Shown piece by piece: positions 30,843 through 40,345 of a stretch of 64,000 nt of DNA. Location: positions 3,032,001 through 3,096,000 of the forward strand of contig CP128835.1 in the NCBI GenBank assembly GCA_030388825.1, given 5' to 3'. Every line of letters starts with the position of its first letter. Position 1 is the first letter of the stretch. The notes beneath the pieces were generated by a model. That model worked only from the letters and a program-made list of their open reading frames with translations, was not told the origin of the DNA and did not search any database. Source of the DNA: Rossellomorea sp. AcN35-11. GTDB lineage: Bacteria > Bacillota > Bacilli > Bacillales > Bacillaceae_B. The translations under genes and the position numbers were made by a program.

Positions 30843-31346
30843 ATGGAAATCCAACTACTCAATGAAAATCATGCCGAAGCGTATTGGGAGCTTCGCCTGG
30901 AAATGCTGAAGCAAAGTCCTTCAAGCTTCGGGAGCAGCTATGAAGAAGCTCTTGCGCGCCCGAATCCAATTGAAGTGACCGCAGGGAGACTGATCCAGAA
31001 GGACAGCCACACATTCGGCTGCTTTGTTGGGGAGAAACTGGTGGGTACAGCCACCCTCGTACGTGAAAGTGCCCTGAAAATGAGACATAAAGCGTCCATT
31101 TTTGCCATGTATGTTTCCCCAGTCTATAGAGGGAACGGATATGCCAGGAGGCTGATTGAAGCCTGCATTTCACATGCTAAAGCGGTGGAAGGAATCGAAC
31201 AAGTCATGCTGACCGTTGTCTCTACCAATGAAACAGCTAAAGGACTTTACCTCTCCTGCGGATTTAAACCATACGGTACTGAGAAACGGGCATTGAAATA
31301 TAAAAATGAATATTTCGATGAGGATTTAATGGTCTTATTTTTATAA
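30843..31346 (+). CDS. GNAT-family N-acetyltransferase
   Basis: 167 residues. ASIFAMYVSPVYRGNGYARRLIEAC contains the acetyl-CoA loop Q/RxxGxA (RGNGYA), followed by QVMLTVVSTNETAKGLYLSCGFKPYG, the typical beta5-alpha4 end. ATG 30843 is chosen over the earlier in-frame ATG 30816 since AAGAAGG lies closer and the extra residues are not family-like. Substrate unknown. Monocistronic, ended by a hairpin. Confidence 0.8.
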   Translation: MEIQLLNENHAEAYWELRLEMLKQSPSSFGSSYEEALARPNPIEVTAGRLIQKDSHTFGCFVGEKLVGTATLVRESALKMRHKASIFAMYVSPVYRGNGYARRLIEACISHAKAVEGIEQVMLTVVSTNETAKGLYLSCGFKPYGTEKRALKYKNEYFDEDLMVLFL

Positions 31347-31354
31347 CGAGATGT

Positions 31355-31402
31355 AAAAGTAAAAGGTACGTTTCCTAAAGAGATTTCCCTTTTACTTTTT
31401 TC
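31355..31402 (+). terminator. Terminator after the GNAT gene
   Basis: AAAAGTAAAAGG (31355-31366) and CCTTTTACTTTT (31388-31399) form a 12-base-pair stem, followed by TTTC. Confidence 0.7.
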
Positions 31403-31551
31403 ATTCCCTGAGACCTGTTAAAGAATAAAAATCATTTTCTACATGATCCTTCATTGAAATTCATTTCTCCCAGTCCCTGCCTCTTGAGATACGATTAAAC
31501 TATCAGCGGATTTTTCTAATCAAAACTCAGCTAAACAAATCACACACTTTG

Positions 31552-32557
31552 TTACTGAACTCCCTTAAATACTTCAGGTAATGCTCTCCCCCCGTAGTTG
31601 TAGCGCTTATTATACATTTTTGCCACCACAACTTTATATGCAGGTATCACAAGAATCGTAGGACCTGTAACACCTAAGATTTGATAAGATCCGGCTGGGA
31701 CTCTTTCCCCCAATTCACTTTTGTCCCTAGGGATATCTTGAATGTACCAGAACATTCCATTAGCAGGAAGGCTGGGATCCGTGTAGGGTGAATGTTGAAT
31801 GGAAGTGGCCAACTTAATCACCTCTGGAGGAACGATTTGTCTTTCCCCCATCTTCCCATGCTGAAGATGGAGCTGCCCCCAGCGGGCGAATTCTCTTGCA
31901 GAAACAAAAAGATTTTTTTTCACTCCCGTCCGAATTCTTTTCCAGACCGGAAAGAGGAGGTTCATCCTTACGATCAATAATGGGAACCAGGTGTTCGTTT
32001 GATTCTGTCCTCCAGCCTGTTTCACTGAAACCCATTGGAGTGAACACCCTTTCGTCCAAAAGTTGCGGGAACCCTTTCCCATACAGTCGATGAATTAAGG
32101 TTGTCAAGATGTCCACTCCCACGTTACGATAAGCCCAGTTGGTACCAGCCTTAAATTCCCTGAAGATGACTCCGTCCATATTGGAAGCGAGGCCATGGGA
32201 ATGGGTGACAAGATGTCGGATGGTGGTGCCTTCGTAAAGTGGTCGATCATACTCTGGGAAATATCGTAAGATCGGGTCATCCATCCCCGAGATACATTTG
32301 TCGTGCAATGCATAAGCGACAGCAAGCCCTAAATAGCTTTTGCGTGCCGAAGCTACATTGAATTGTGATCGTGCGGTGGTTGGCGGGGCATCTTTCTCGT
32401 GAGAGTGATTTCCGCTATAATGCTCCAGAACCACCTGGGAATCTTTTAGTATATACAGGCCTGCAGCCGAGCTTCCATTTTTTTGTTTGATGTCTTCAAC
32501 CCAAGAAATCAGGCCATCAAACCGGTCTGTCCATGCCTGATTCAAGATTTCTTCCAC
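31552..32557 (-). pseudogene. Serine hydrolase of the class C beta-lactamase fold, frameshifted
   Basis: First frame has ASARKSYLGLAVAYAL, with S-A-R-K at the place of the catalytic SxxK, and WAYRNVGVDILTTLIH, with YRN as the YxN motif. The second frame supplies AREFARWGQLHLQHGK and the C-terminal GVTGPTILVIP. Such proteins are esterases, peptidases or wall-modifying enzymes more often than true beta-lactamases. An extra base in the T8 run 31913-31920 breaks the frame; repaired length is 334. The GTG start (32555-32557) overlaps the end of the upstream acetyltransferase by 16 bases. No signal peptide is seen, so it is probably cytoplasmic. Confidence 0.75.
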
Positions 32558-33087
32558 TCGTCTCTGAGGATTCCGTAGACAATATGATCAACAAACTGAC
32601 CGTTGACCCATTCCCTTTGTCTGATCTTTCCTTCCATGGTGAAACCAAGCCTTTCAGGAATCGCCCTGCTCCGATAGTTGAATTCTGCAGCAGTTATTTC
32701 GACCTTATTCATTTTTAAATAGGAAAATGCGTAATCCGTCAGTCCCTTTGACACCTTGGTCATGATGCCCTTCCCTTGAAATCCTTCACCCAGCCAATAT
32801 CCCATGACAGCGAGTTTGTTTGACCAGTTCATTTCATTGAAACCGGCGACACCGGCCAGTTCATCGTTATAGACGATCCCTGCCGTCAAGCTTGTATTGT
32901 TTGCAAAGCCTGTTCGTGTCCCCTTGATGAAGGCGATTGTATCTTCAACGGTTGTTGAATGATCCACCCATGGCAGCCACTCCCGCAAATGGTTCCTGGA
33001 CTGGTCGATTAAATCATGAATTCGTTCTGCATCCTGTAATTCTAGTAATCTCAATTCCAGGTTTTCGTTCAACATATATGTAAACAT
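32542..33087 (-). CDS. RimL/RimJ-type GNAT acetyltransferase (YdaF-like)
   Basis: 181 residues. YWLGEGFQGKGIMTKVSKGL contains the acetyl-CoA-binding Q/GxGxG loop and the C-terminal NYRSRAIPERLGFTMEGKIRQ is the RimL signature; it ends DHIVYGILRDEWKK. B. subtilis YdaF has this plan. It may modify a ribosomal protein N-terminus, though small-molecule targets are also possible. ATG 33085-33087 follows GGGGAAATGAG. Overlaps the serine hydrolase gene, so the pair is coupled. Confidence 0.82.
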   Translation of the reverse strand: MFTYMLNENLELRLLELQDAERIHDLIDQSRNHLREWLPWVDHSTTVEDTIAFIKGTRTGFANNTSLTAGIVYNDELAGVAGFNEMNWSNKLAVMGYWLGEGFQGKGIMTKVSKGLTDYAFSYLKMNKVEITAAEFNYRSRAIPERLGFTMEGKIRQREWVNGQFVDHIVYGILRDEWKKS

Positions 33088-33416
33088 CTCATTTCCCCTT
33101 TATCTATTCTATTCATGAACTTTCTTTACAAGTTTTATGACAGGCATAATCGCCTTTTATCATTACGAAATCTGATACTGCTTTTTTAAAGTGATGGGAC
33201 CATGCCCGTCTATCTTCCGAACCCTATGTATCTATTTGTAAACCTGTTCTCTTATCATTTTGATACTTTCCTTCACTCTCAATTCTTTACTCCCTTCCAT
33301 AAATGATGGCATTACTAATCTTCTAGAAACTGAAGGGAATTTCCTTTTAAGAGTTGGAATTTGTTGGTCCCTGTCGAACATGATCTGATATAATACAAGT
33401 GATCGGGGGCTAGTAA
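33088..33416. other. 328-base intergenic region, no gene seen
   Basis: Divergent promoters for the RimL-type gene (minus) and the membrane protein gene (plus) should lie here. TTGTCC and TATAAT-like ATATAATAC (near 33390) hint at the plus-strand promoter. No ORF or strong hairpin was found. Confidence 0.4.
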
Positions 33417-33806
33417 ATGGATAAATTAAAGCAGAATAAGGTGATCTTTCTGATGTTCACCTTCACTTCAGTCATAAACTTCCTGGTGTTTTGGTTAGAC
33501 CCGGAATCATACATGTACCTGATAATCAGTCTTATCTTTTTTTTGAATGCCTGTGTGTTCTTCATCAATAGCAGAGATCCAAACGGACCATACCGAAAAT
33601 GGTGGATAGCGGTTCGCGTCAGAGAAAAATGGTTCTTTTCGGTTCTTTATGGAGGGTGTTTTGCAGGCTTCATTTTTACGATCATTTTATACGGAGTTTT
33701 GAAGGATCATCTCATTCTCATCATTGTTATCTGTGTCACAGGTGGATGGCTTTGGGGATTGATTATTTGGTTGTTAAATGAGAAACGATATGGAGATTCA
33801 GAGTGA
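33417..33806 (+). CDS. Four-helix membrane protein of unknown function
   Basis: 129 residues with membrane segments at about 10-28, 33-50, 73-94 and 98-121. A basic loop with WWIAVRVREKWFF links helices two and three. It is not a family I recognise. ATG 33417 has GGGGGC eight bases upstream. Monocistronic; ended by a two-stem bidirectional terminator. Confidence 0.6.
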   Translation: MDKLKQNKVIFLMFTFTSVINFLVFWLDPESYMYLIISLIFFLNACVFFINSRDPNGPYRKWWIAVRVREKWFFSVLYGGCFAGFIFTIILYGVLKDHLILIIVICVTGGWLWGLIIWLLNEKRYGDSE

Positions 33807-33810
33807 TTAG

Positions 33811-33898
33811 AAAAAAACGTCCCTTCAGGGTGCTTACCCCCAAAAGTTAGTTTTTCACTCTAACTTTCGGGGGTCGGTACTCAGAAGGACGTTTTTTT
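33811..33898. terminator. Bidirectional two-stem terminator
   Basis: Outer arms AAAAAAACGTCC-CTT (33811-33825) and AAGGACGTTTTTTT (33885-33898), and an inner stem of CCCCC and AAAGTTAG with CTAACTTT and CGGGGG (33836-33872). It serves the converging membrane-protein and LD-carboxypeptidase genes. Confidence 0.8.
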
Positions 33899-33903
33899 GA
33901 GTT

Positions 33904-34917
33904 TTAACTAAATGTTTGCGTGACTTTCCCTATTCCATTGGATACTACTACCTCTCCGAACGCTCCATTGATTAACGTAATTTGAGGAGGCTGATGGCCG
34001 CAGTCAATATCATACACGATAGGAATGCCAAGTTCCGTTGAAAGGTCCTCGTAAACATCTTCGACTGTATAATCACCGACTGGCGTGTTGGCATCACTTC
34101 TTCCGAAGAGGATTCCAGATGAATGTTCGAACCATCCGGCGAATTTCATTTGCACCAGTGTACGGCGCAGATCGGCTGTCGTTAGTTCACAGTTTTCAAA
34201 ATACCAGAGGATCTTTTCACCTTTAATATGCTTTTCTCTGAACTCTTTAATATTTCCAAAAGGAGTGCCAATTAGGTGTCGGATTACATCAATACACCCG
34301 CCCAGTATTCGTCCTTTCACTTTTACATCTCGATCCCCCATCGTTTTCCATACGGTTGGCTCGGTTAAATGAAAAACGTATGGTGAAGGCACCTCGTGAT
34401 TCCATTCCTTTTGGTAGTGTTCAGATGAGTGCTGGGTCACTGATGATCCCGCTCCTGATGAGAGAACGGTTTCCCATTGAACTGTCGTCGAGTCGGTGTA
34501 TTTCCCTCTTAAGTCTATGAGATTGGTACCATGGGCAGTTGCTATTCCCGTCTTTAAAGTGAGAGCCATCAGTAGTACACTTGTATCGGAATATCCAAGC
34601 AGCCATTTCGTCTTGACTTTTTCATAGTCAATGAGGTTCAGGATTTCAATCAGAAGCTGTCCTCCCCATGGAGGGATGATCAGTGAAATTTCTTCATCCT
34701 GAAGCATCTGATTCAGTTCTGCTGCTCGCTTTTCGGCTGTGGACGATTTGGCTTTGTGCTGGGTCCAGGCCGTGTTTCCGCTTTGAACGGCATAGCCTTT
34801 ATCTTCCATCTTTTTGATTGACTGGTTAAGGATATCATGAAGTTCATCGGGAACCCCTGATGATGGAGCAGTTACTCCTATGGTTGCGCCTTTCACAAGC
34901 TGTGGAAATGTAATCAT
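33904..34917 (-). CDS. S66-family LD-carboxypeptidase / MccF-like peptidase
   Basis: 337 residues. IIPPWGGQLLIEIL near 92 and LLGYSDTSVLLMAL near 110, with the nucleophile Ser in GYSD, then CIDVIRHLIG, ENCELTTADLRR (the catalytic Glu) and YDIDCGHQPPQI (His) make the S66 Ser-Glu-His triad complete. The family cleaves the L,D bond of wall tetrapeptides or, in MccF, inactivates microcin C-type drugs. The lack of a signal peptide fits a cytoplasmic recycling or immunity enzyme. ATG 34915-34917 with AGGAGGAGAAAG upstream. Monocistronic. Confidence 0.85.
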   Translation of the reverse strand: MITFPQLVKGATIGVTAPSSGVPDELHDILNQSIKKMEDKGYAVQSGNTAWTQHKAKSSTAEKRAAELNQMLQDEEISLIIPPWGGQLLIEILNLIDYEKVKTKWLLGYSDTSVLLMALTLKTGIATAHGTNLIDLRGKYTDSTTVQWETVLSSGAGSSVTQHSSEHYQKEWNHEVPSPYVFHLTEPTVWKTMGDRDVKVKGRILGGCIDVIRHLIGTPFGNIKEFREKHIKGEKILWYFENCELTTADLRRTLVQMKFAGWFEHSSGILFGRSDANTPVGDYTVEDVYEDLSTELGIPIVYDIDCGHQPPQITLINGAFGEVVVSNGIGKVTQTFS

Positions 34918-35010
34918 CGTCTTTCTCCTCCTAACGGTTTACGTGATTTTAACAGATTAAAAGATTCATTACAAGAATTATTTTCCAATTTGGTGATGGA
35001 GAGCGGAATA

Positions 35011-35076
35011 GGGACGGACCTTCAATGAGGATGAATAGGTCAGTTTTTCATTTTTCCAGCGATTAAAGGTCCGTCC
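35011..35076. repeat. GGGACGGACCT hairpin repeat
   Basis: GGGACGGACCTT (35011-35022) faces AAGGTCCGTCC (35066-35076) across 43 bases. It lies in the 303-base gap before dacA. No other element was seen there. Confidence 0.75.
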
Positions 35077-35220
35077 TTCTATTGAAGAGATCTATTTCCG
35101 CTAAACAATTATTTACAATGTTATGAACGATTTGAAAAGGTTATAGGGAAGTGGATGGTTTTAGTGCTTGTATGGTAGAATGATTTGTTGTGTGATATTG
35201 GTTTTCTGGAGGTCTTTAAT

Positions 35221-36538
35221 TTGAATGAGAGTGCGATAAAACAGAGCTTGTCGGTTTTGATGATTTCCTTTATGGTCATGGTTCCTTTTCAGCAGACGGC
35301 AGAAGGAAAAACAAACCTGGATATCAATGCAGATGCTGCGATTTTAGTGGAAGCAGATACAGGGAAGATTGTATATAAAGAGCATGAGGACGAGCTACTC
35401 GGCATTGCCAGTATGACGAAAATGATGACAGAATACCTTGTCCTTGAAGCCATACATGAAGGAAGAATAAAGTGGGATCAAACCTATAAAGTCAGTGAAA
35501 AAGTGTATCAATTGGCGAACGCCCCCCGGATTGAGTAATGTCCCGTTACAAGCAGGCAGGGAGTATTCGGTCAGAGAGTTGTATGATGCCATGGTCATTA
35601 AATCCGGAAATGGCGCTGCGATTGCATTATCCGAAGTGGTGGCGGGTTCAGAAGGTGAATTCGTTAAACAGATGAATGCAAAAGCGAAAGAATTGGGTTT
35701 TGAACATTATCAATTTGTCAATTCCTCGGGCTTGAGTAATTACGATATGCTCGGGATGTTTCCGGAAGGTACTGACGTGAATGATGAAAATATGGTATCG
35801 GCTGAAGATATGGCCACTCTGGCCTTTTACCTCATCCGTGATTATCCGGAGGTATTGGAAACATCGGGACTCCCATCCAAAGTTTTCAGGCCGGGTACAG
35901 ATGAAGAACTTTTAATGAAGAACACAAACGGTCTGTTAAAAGGAAAATCGTATGATTATGAAGGTGCGGATGGATTGAAGACAGGTACCACTCCCTTTGC
36001 AGGTTCCACTTTTACCGGGACGGCAGAACGTGATGGAGTCCGATATATTTCTGTCATTTTAGATGCCAAGGATGAGTATGGTCAGCCTAGCAGTGCCGAA
36101 CGGTTTATACAAACAACAGAACTTCTTGATTATGGATTTGACGAGTTTGAGACGGTTGAATATCAACTAGAAGAAATTCAAAAAGAAAAGGAACGGGTGT
36201 TAGACGTTCCAGACGGTGTGAAACAATCGGTAGGCATCAAAGTCCAAAAGCCCATCTCTATCCGAGTGGCAAAAGAAGAGAAAGATAAGGTAAAGGCTTC
36301 TGTCAAATTAGATGAAGCTAAGCTTAACGAGGATGGTACTCTTCAAGCTCCAATTGAAAAAGGTGAAAAAATTGGAGAAATGATCGTTGAAATGCCTGAA
36401 AAGAGTGAGTATATTTTTAATAACCTCCAACCTACTTATAAAGTGGATATCATCGCCGTTGAATCAGTGGAGAAGGCGAGTTGGCTGGTACGAAGTGCAC
36501 GTAGCATTCAAGGTTTTTTGGGAAATTTGTTTAATTAA
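35221..36538 (+). pseudogene. dacA: D-alanyl-D-alanine carboxypeptidase (PBP5/DacA type), frameshifted
   Basis: Signal peptide at the N-terminus ([12 protein letters not shown] cleavage region), then ASMTKMM (SxxK, near 67), KSGNGAAIA (SxN, near 130) and GLKTGTTP (KTG, near 235), and a C-terminal beta-rich and amphipathic end. It trims the last D-Ala from wall pentapeptides at the outer membrane face. TTG 35221 is chosen because GGAGG ends eight bases before it; the in-frame upstream extension lacks any site. One extra C in the C6 run 35522-35527 breaks the frame; repaired length is 438 residues, near B. subtilis DacA (443). Confidence 0.87.
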
Positions 36539-36625
36539 CTTTTACCAGGAGCGATTTAGTGTTGCTTTTCTATCCTGTTCGTGTCAAGCTTACTAAGTTA
36601 AAGGATTTAGAAAGAAGGTGGCATA

Positions 36626-37018
36626 ATGATCGAAGTGAAAATATCATCTCTGAGTGACGGTGATCTTAATCGCGGTGTTTTTGCAAAAAGAGATATAGCC
36701 AAAGGAGAGCTGGTTCATGAAGCGCCAGTCATCCCCTATCCCAATGAGGAACATGAACATATTGAAAAAACTTTCCTTGCGGATTATGTATTTGAATACG
36801 GGATCAATCATACAGCACTACTATTAGGGTATGGAATGTTGTTTAACCATTCGTACTCACCTAATACCATTTACGAAATTAATTTTGATAACCATACCTT
36901 CGACTTTTATGCCTATAAAGACATTCAAGCAGGAGAAGAATTGCTGATTAATTACAATGGCGAAGTGGATAACGATGAGCCGCTTTGGTTTAATAAAGAT
37001 AAGAACGAAGATGAATAA
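36626..37018 (+). CDS. SET-domain protein
   Basis: 130 residues, about the minimal SET fold. GVFAKRDIAKGELVHEAPV (17-35) is the N-terminal strand pair; LLGYGMLFNHSYSPN (near 71-85) holds the NHS-xx-N knot motif; GEELLINYNGEV (near 110) supplies the catalytic Tyr region. SET enzymes transfer methyl groups from S-adenosylmethionine to lysine. No target-recognition domain is attached. GAAGGTGGCATA precedes ATG 36626. It follows dacA after 87 bases and could share its transcript. Substrate unknown; histone-like or ribosomal proteins are guesses. Confidence 0.78.
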   Translation: MIEVKISSLSDGDLNRGVFAKRDIAKGELVHEAPVIPYPNEEHEHIEKTFLADYVFEYGINHTALLLGYGMLFNHSYSPNTIYEINFDNHTFDFYAYKDIQAGEELLINYNGEVDNDEPLWFNKDKNEDE

Positions 37019-37021
37019 TGT

Positions 37022-37053
37022 AAAGGGACTTCCTTTTGGAGGTCCCTTTTAAC
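37022..37053 (+). terminator. Terminator after the SET-domain gene
   Basis: AAAGGGACTTCC (37022-37033) and GGAGGTCCCTTTT (37038-37050) form the stem, with a following T-run. Confidence 0.75.
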
Positions 37054-37124
37054 TTTCTGACTACAGGATACTCGAATGCATTTCCACTATTACATGACTA
37101 ATCATGATAAATTAGAAGCGTATA

Positions 37125-38028
37125 TTAGCGTCTAAAGATAACGAGGATGGTATCTGATTTGCTCCAGGCTGTCAATACATCACCTATCTTCAAAATTTGC
37201 CACGGATTAAACATGGTTTGTCCGTGCTTATTAAAGACATAGCTATGCGTCAGTACATAGGAAGCATGTATGGGTTGATTGTTATGATTAAACCAAACAA
37301 GTACATCATCTGGTTTATATACAGAGGTATCCAATGGGGCATATTCCGCTTGTTGAAGAATCGAGGTAAACTCTTCCCCTATGATCCATTGGTCTAAATA
37401 AGATGGATCCTTTGTAATAGCCGTAGAGACGGCCCCTAGACAGTTGGGTCCATTCTTGGATGAAAATGTGTCGAAGCGTGATTCTAGGTGGGGAGTCTGT
37501 ATGTATACCTCTTGTTTCCTCTCTGCACACAACCCTTTCCATATGGACTGTTCATTTACCCATAAGGATCCATAGGTTAACAGAAAGGTATAGTGTGATT
37601 CTTCTGAAAGAGAATTCCATAGGATCCGGTGGAATAGAACGATCTCCTCTCCTGTATGTAGTGTGGTGACAGGAAGGTGTAGTTTAGGATTTTCAAGTAA
37701 CTCACTGAGATCTTCTTTGGTAAAAAAGGAGTCCTCTTCCAAGCTCCCATTGCCGTCTCACCATTTCATCTTGAGTTTCTTTTTCTAAAGAGACAAAACA
37801 CTCAGGAGTCATTTTTGCATAAAATCGAGCTTTTTTACTGATCCCCCAGGTAGCATAAGAGGTTCTAAGGTCAATAGGGACCTTGAAATAATCAAGTGAA
37901 TCAAGGGACTCCATCGGAAGCAAACCATCATCAGCAGCAAAATAAAACCACTCCACCTCAGGAATCAGCCTGCTCCCCCAACCTCTCAAAGTGTCTTCAT
38001 CCAGCATATACCCTTTTATATTCATCAT
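37125..38028 (-). pseudogene. Unknown protein with a possible papain-like C-terminal domain, apparently frameshifted
   Basis: Two overlapping frames: 108 residues from ATG 38028 (MMNIKGYMLDEDTLRGWG) and 205 residues ending at 37125. The upstream frame runs off at RRQWELG and the second would need a TTG start 37742 without a ribosome site. Deleting one G at 37740-37741 fuses them as QWEL-EEDSFF into 300 residues. The C-terminal part has NGPNCLGAVSTA and, 75 residues on, QPIHASYVL with VFNKHGQ, the Cys-then-His order of NlpC/P60 or papain-like folds. No family recognised. GGAGTTAATTAT precedes ATG 38028. It could be two real overlapping genes, but the pattern of errors here favours one. Confidence 0.55.
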
Positions 38029-38061
38029 ATAATTAACTCCAATGTTTTTTAGTCAAAGATC

Positions 38062-38158
38062 AGAGGGACGGACCTCTGCCCCTTTATCCCTGTTTAAAAA
38101 AGACCGTTACGTAGCCTTTTTTGACAATAGGTTTAGATTTCAGAGGTCCGTCCCTCTT
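38062..38158. repeat. GGGACGGACCT hairpin repeat at the end of the EcsC gene
   Basis: AGAGGGACGGACCTCTG (38062-38079) and CAGAGGTCCGTCCCTCT (38141-38157) are inverted copies 60 bases apart. The right copy lies inside the EcsC reading frame. Confidence 0.8.
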
Positions 38159-38959
38159 CCAGCTTCTCCCCAGGATTCTTCTTTTACGGTAGAGCATGCG
38201 ACCGGTTTCGCCTATGTCGGTGATCATGGATTTGTTGATGAAGGAGCCGAAGAGAATGCCTGCTATGGGGATCATCTGAAATAGTTTTTTCCAGCCGAAG
38301 TTGTCACGGAAGCTGACCATCACTTCTCTCCAGCCTTGAAGCTGGGAAAGGGTTTGTTCTCTCTTTTCCATGTCCTTTTTGTTGAAGTCTGATAGCTCTT
38401 GAAGGATAGCCTGCTTCCCGACGATGTCTGATGAAACGAACTGAAGACATTTTATGATGAAAATACGCTCCTGCTGATCATTTGGGTCGTATCCATAACT
38501 CAACGCGATTTCTTGTAAAGTCTTGAGTGATATACCAAGGATGAAAGGTATATCGATACTCAGAGTCAGAAAACCGCCGATGCCGGTAGTCGCTCCCTGG
38601 GTCATGGCAACCTTCTTCCTTATACTAACGATCCCTTCACTGACTTCATCCATATCAGAAAGAGGCAGTTTGCAGATATTTTCTACGGAGAAATCGGGGT
38701 TGCCTGTTACTTTACTAAATCGCTTTACGACTTCTTTCTCACTTGTAAGATAACCTCCGCCCTTTTGTATGTAGCTCCCTATTTCATCCAACGCCTGCCC
38801 AATCTTGTTGTGCACCATTTGAGGGGTGATTCGGTCCAGGATCATAAAGGGAATGCGTCCGATCTTCTCCCAAAACCATAACCCTTTTTGATCATCTGCC
38901 CATTTATCTACAACTTCCAGTTCCCTTAAGAGAGCTTCCTTTGTATCTGATTCGTGCAT
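38084..38959 (-). CDS. EcsC-family protein
   Basis: 291 residues from ATG 38957-38959, chosen because GGAGG stands ten bases upstream; the longest ORF adds eight residues. ATGASTGIGGFL-like QGATTGIGGFLTLSIDIPFI in the middle and the C-terminal IPIAGILFGSFINKSMITDIGETGRMLYRKR match the EcsC family (B. subtilis YpbE/EcsC-type peripheral membrane proteins). Its function is not settled. The last 24 residues (RDGPLKSKPIVKKG and on) are encoded by the GGGACGGACCT repeat and its inner sequence, so the natural end was probably replaced. Monocistronic. Confidence 0.75.
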   Translation of the reverse strand: MHESDTKEALLRELEVVDKWADDQKGLWFWEKIGRIPFMILDRITPQMVHNKIGQALDEIGSYIQKGGGYLTSEKEVVKRFSKVTGNPDFSVENICKLPLSDMDEVSEGIVSIRKKVAMTQGATTGIGGFLTLSIDIPFILGISLKTLQEIALSYGYDPNDQQERIFIIKCLQFVSSDIVGKQAILQELSDFNKKDMEKREQTLSQLQGWREVMVSFRDNFGWKKLFQMIPIAGILFGSFINKSMITDIGETGRMLYRKRRILGRSWKRDGPLKSKPIVKKGYVTVFFKQG

Positions 38960-38991
38960 ATAACAGCAGCCTCCTTCTTTCAATATTAAGC

Positions 38992-39024
38992 CAAAAAAAT
39001 AACAGGCATTGAAGAGCCTGTTAT
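38992..39024 (-). terminator. Terminator after the CNNM/CBS transporter gene
   Basis: AATAACAGGC (38998-39007) and GCCTGTTATT (39015-39024) form a perfect stem, followed on the minus strand by TTTTTTTGG. Confidence 0.85.
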
Positions 39025-39031
39025 TTTACAC

Positions 39032-40303
39032 TTATTGAACAATATCTTCCGTTTTTTTCTCAAGTATTTCAACTTTAATGGTACGTACCCGACGATTATC
39101 AACTTCTTCAACGCTTACTTTTAGGTTTTCATAATCGAAGCTATCCCCTTCGGATGGAAGGTCTTCAAAGCTCTCAACGACCCATCCACCCACCGTGTGA
39201 TAGGAACTTTCCGGCTCGGGCACATCAAGAAGCTCTGTAAATTCGTCCAGTTGATATTGAGAATCGAAGGTATATTCTTTTTCATTGATCTTTCTCATGG
39301 AATGTGTCTTTTCATCCTGCTCATCCCAAATTTCCCCTACAATCTCTTCCAGAATATCTTCAAGTGTGATGATTCCAGTAGTACCACCGAACTCATCCAC
39401 TACAATGGCCATATGAACATTGTTCTTTTGAAGTTTTGTAAGGAGAGAAGAGATCTTAGCAGATTCAAATATAAACATAGGTTCACGAATCAGTTCCCTA
39501 ACATTCACTTCTCCGAATTTAATCAGATGGGTGAAGAATTCTTTCTCTGAAAGAATCCCGATCACATTATCAATATGATCCTCATAAACCGGTATACGGG
39601 AGAATCGTTCTTCAAAGAACATTTCCTTTATCTCCTCAATCGGTTGGTTCACCTCAACAGCTTTCACATCGATACGCGGAGTCAGAACCTCAGTTACAAG
39701 GATATCATCAAAGTCCATGGAGCGATGAATCAATTCTCTTTCTTCTTTATCGATGACTCCTTCTTCTTCACTAATATCAAGCATCACCTTTAATTCTTCC
39801 TCTGTGACTGACGGCATCTCATGATTTTTCGAGAAGAACTTGGATACCAACTCTTTTAATTTAATAAAAAAGAAGTTGATCGGTGTAAGGATTTTGATTA
39901 AGAAATATAGCACGCCTGATATAGTAAGGGAATAGGTTTCAGCATTTTCTTTTGCCAATGATTTCGGCAGGATTTCCCCGAATATCAGAATTAATAATGT
40001 CATGACGAAAGTACTGATGACAAGACCCGTGTTTCCCCCGAAAATATCTGTTGCAAGCTTTGCTGAAATACTGGCTGCAGCAATGTTCACGATGTTATTT
40101 CCTACCAAGATCGTGGACAGTGCTTTATCAAAGTTCTCAGCGATATAATGTGCTTTCGTGCTCCCTCTTCTTCCTTCACTTACAAAGTTCATAAGTCTGA
40201 TTTTGTTAACGCTTGAGTAAGCCGTTTCCGCCGATGAGAAAAAGGCAGATAAAAGAATTAATGCTCCTAATAATACTAATGAATTCAGTGGTATATCGTC
40301 CAA
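39032..40303 (-). CDS. CNNM/CorC-family transporter with CBS pair (HlyC/CorC, YhdP/YqhB-like)
   Basis: 423 residues: a DUF21 membrane domain with four helices (LSAFFSSAETAYSSVN near 19-34), then two CBS domains (about 205-325; DILVTEVLTPRIDVKAVE and HMAIVVDEFGGTTGIITLEDILEEIVGEI), then a CorC_HlyC C-terminal domain. Such proteins export magnesium or sodium or guard against metal stress. The start is TTG 40301-40303; AGGAGAGTG lies upstream. A MerR gene precedes it by 42 bases on the same strand, as in the B. subtilis yhdQ-yhdP arrangement, so the regulator may control it. Confidence 0.85.
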   Translation of the reverse strand: MDDIPLNSLVLLGALILLSAFFSSAETAYSSVNKIRLMNFVSEGRRGSTKAHYIAENFDKALSTILVGNNIVNIAAASISAKLATDIFGGNTGLVISTFVMTLLILIFGEILPKSLAKENAETYSLTISGVLYFLIKILTPINFFFIKLKELVSKFFSKNHEMPSVTEEELKVMLDISEEEGVIDKEERELIHRSMDFDDILVTEVLTPRIDVKAVEVNQPIEEIKEMFFEERFSRIPVYEDHIDNVIGILSEKEFFTHLIKFGEVNVRELIREPMFIFESAKISSLLTKLQKNNVHMAIVVDEFGGTTGIITLEDILEEIVGEIWDEQDEKTHSMRKINEKEYTFDSQYQLDEFTELLDVPEPESSYHTVGGWVVESFEDLPSEGDSFDYENLKVSVEEVDNRRVRTIKVEILEKKTEDIVQ

Positions 40304-40345
40304 AAAAAAGTCACTCTCCTGTAGTTGTTTATCTATTATGCTGGA

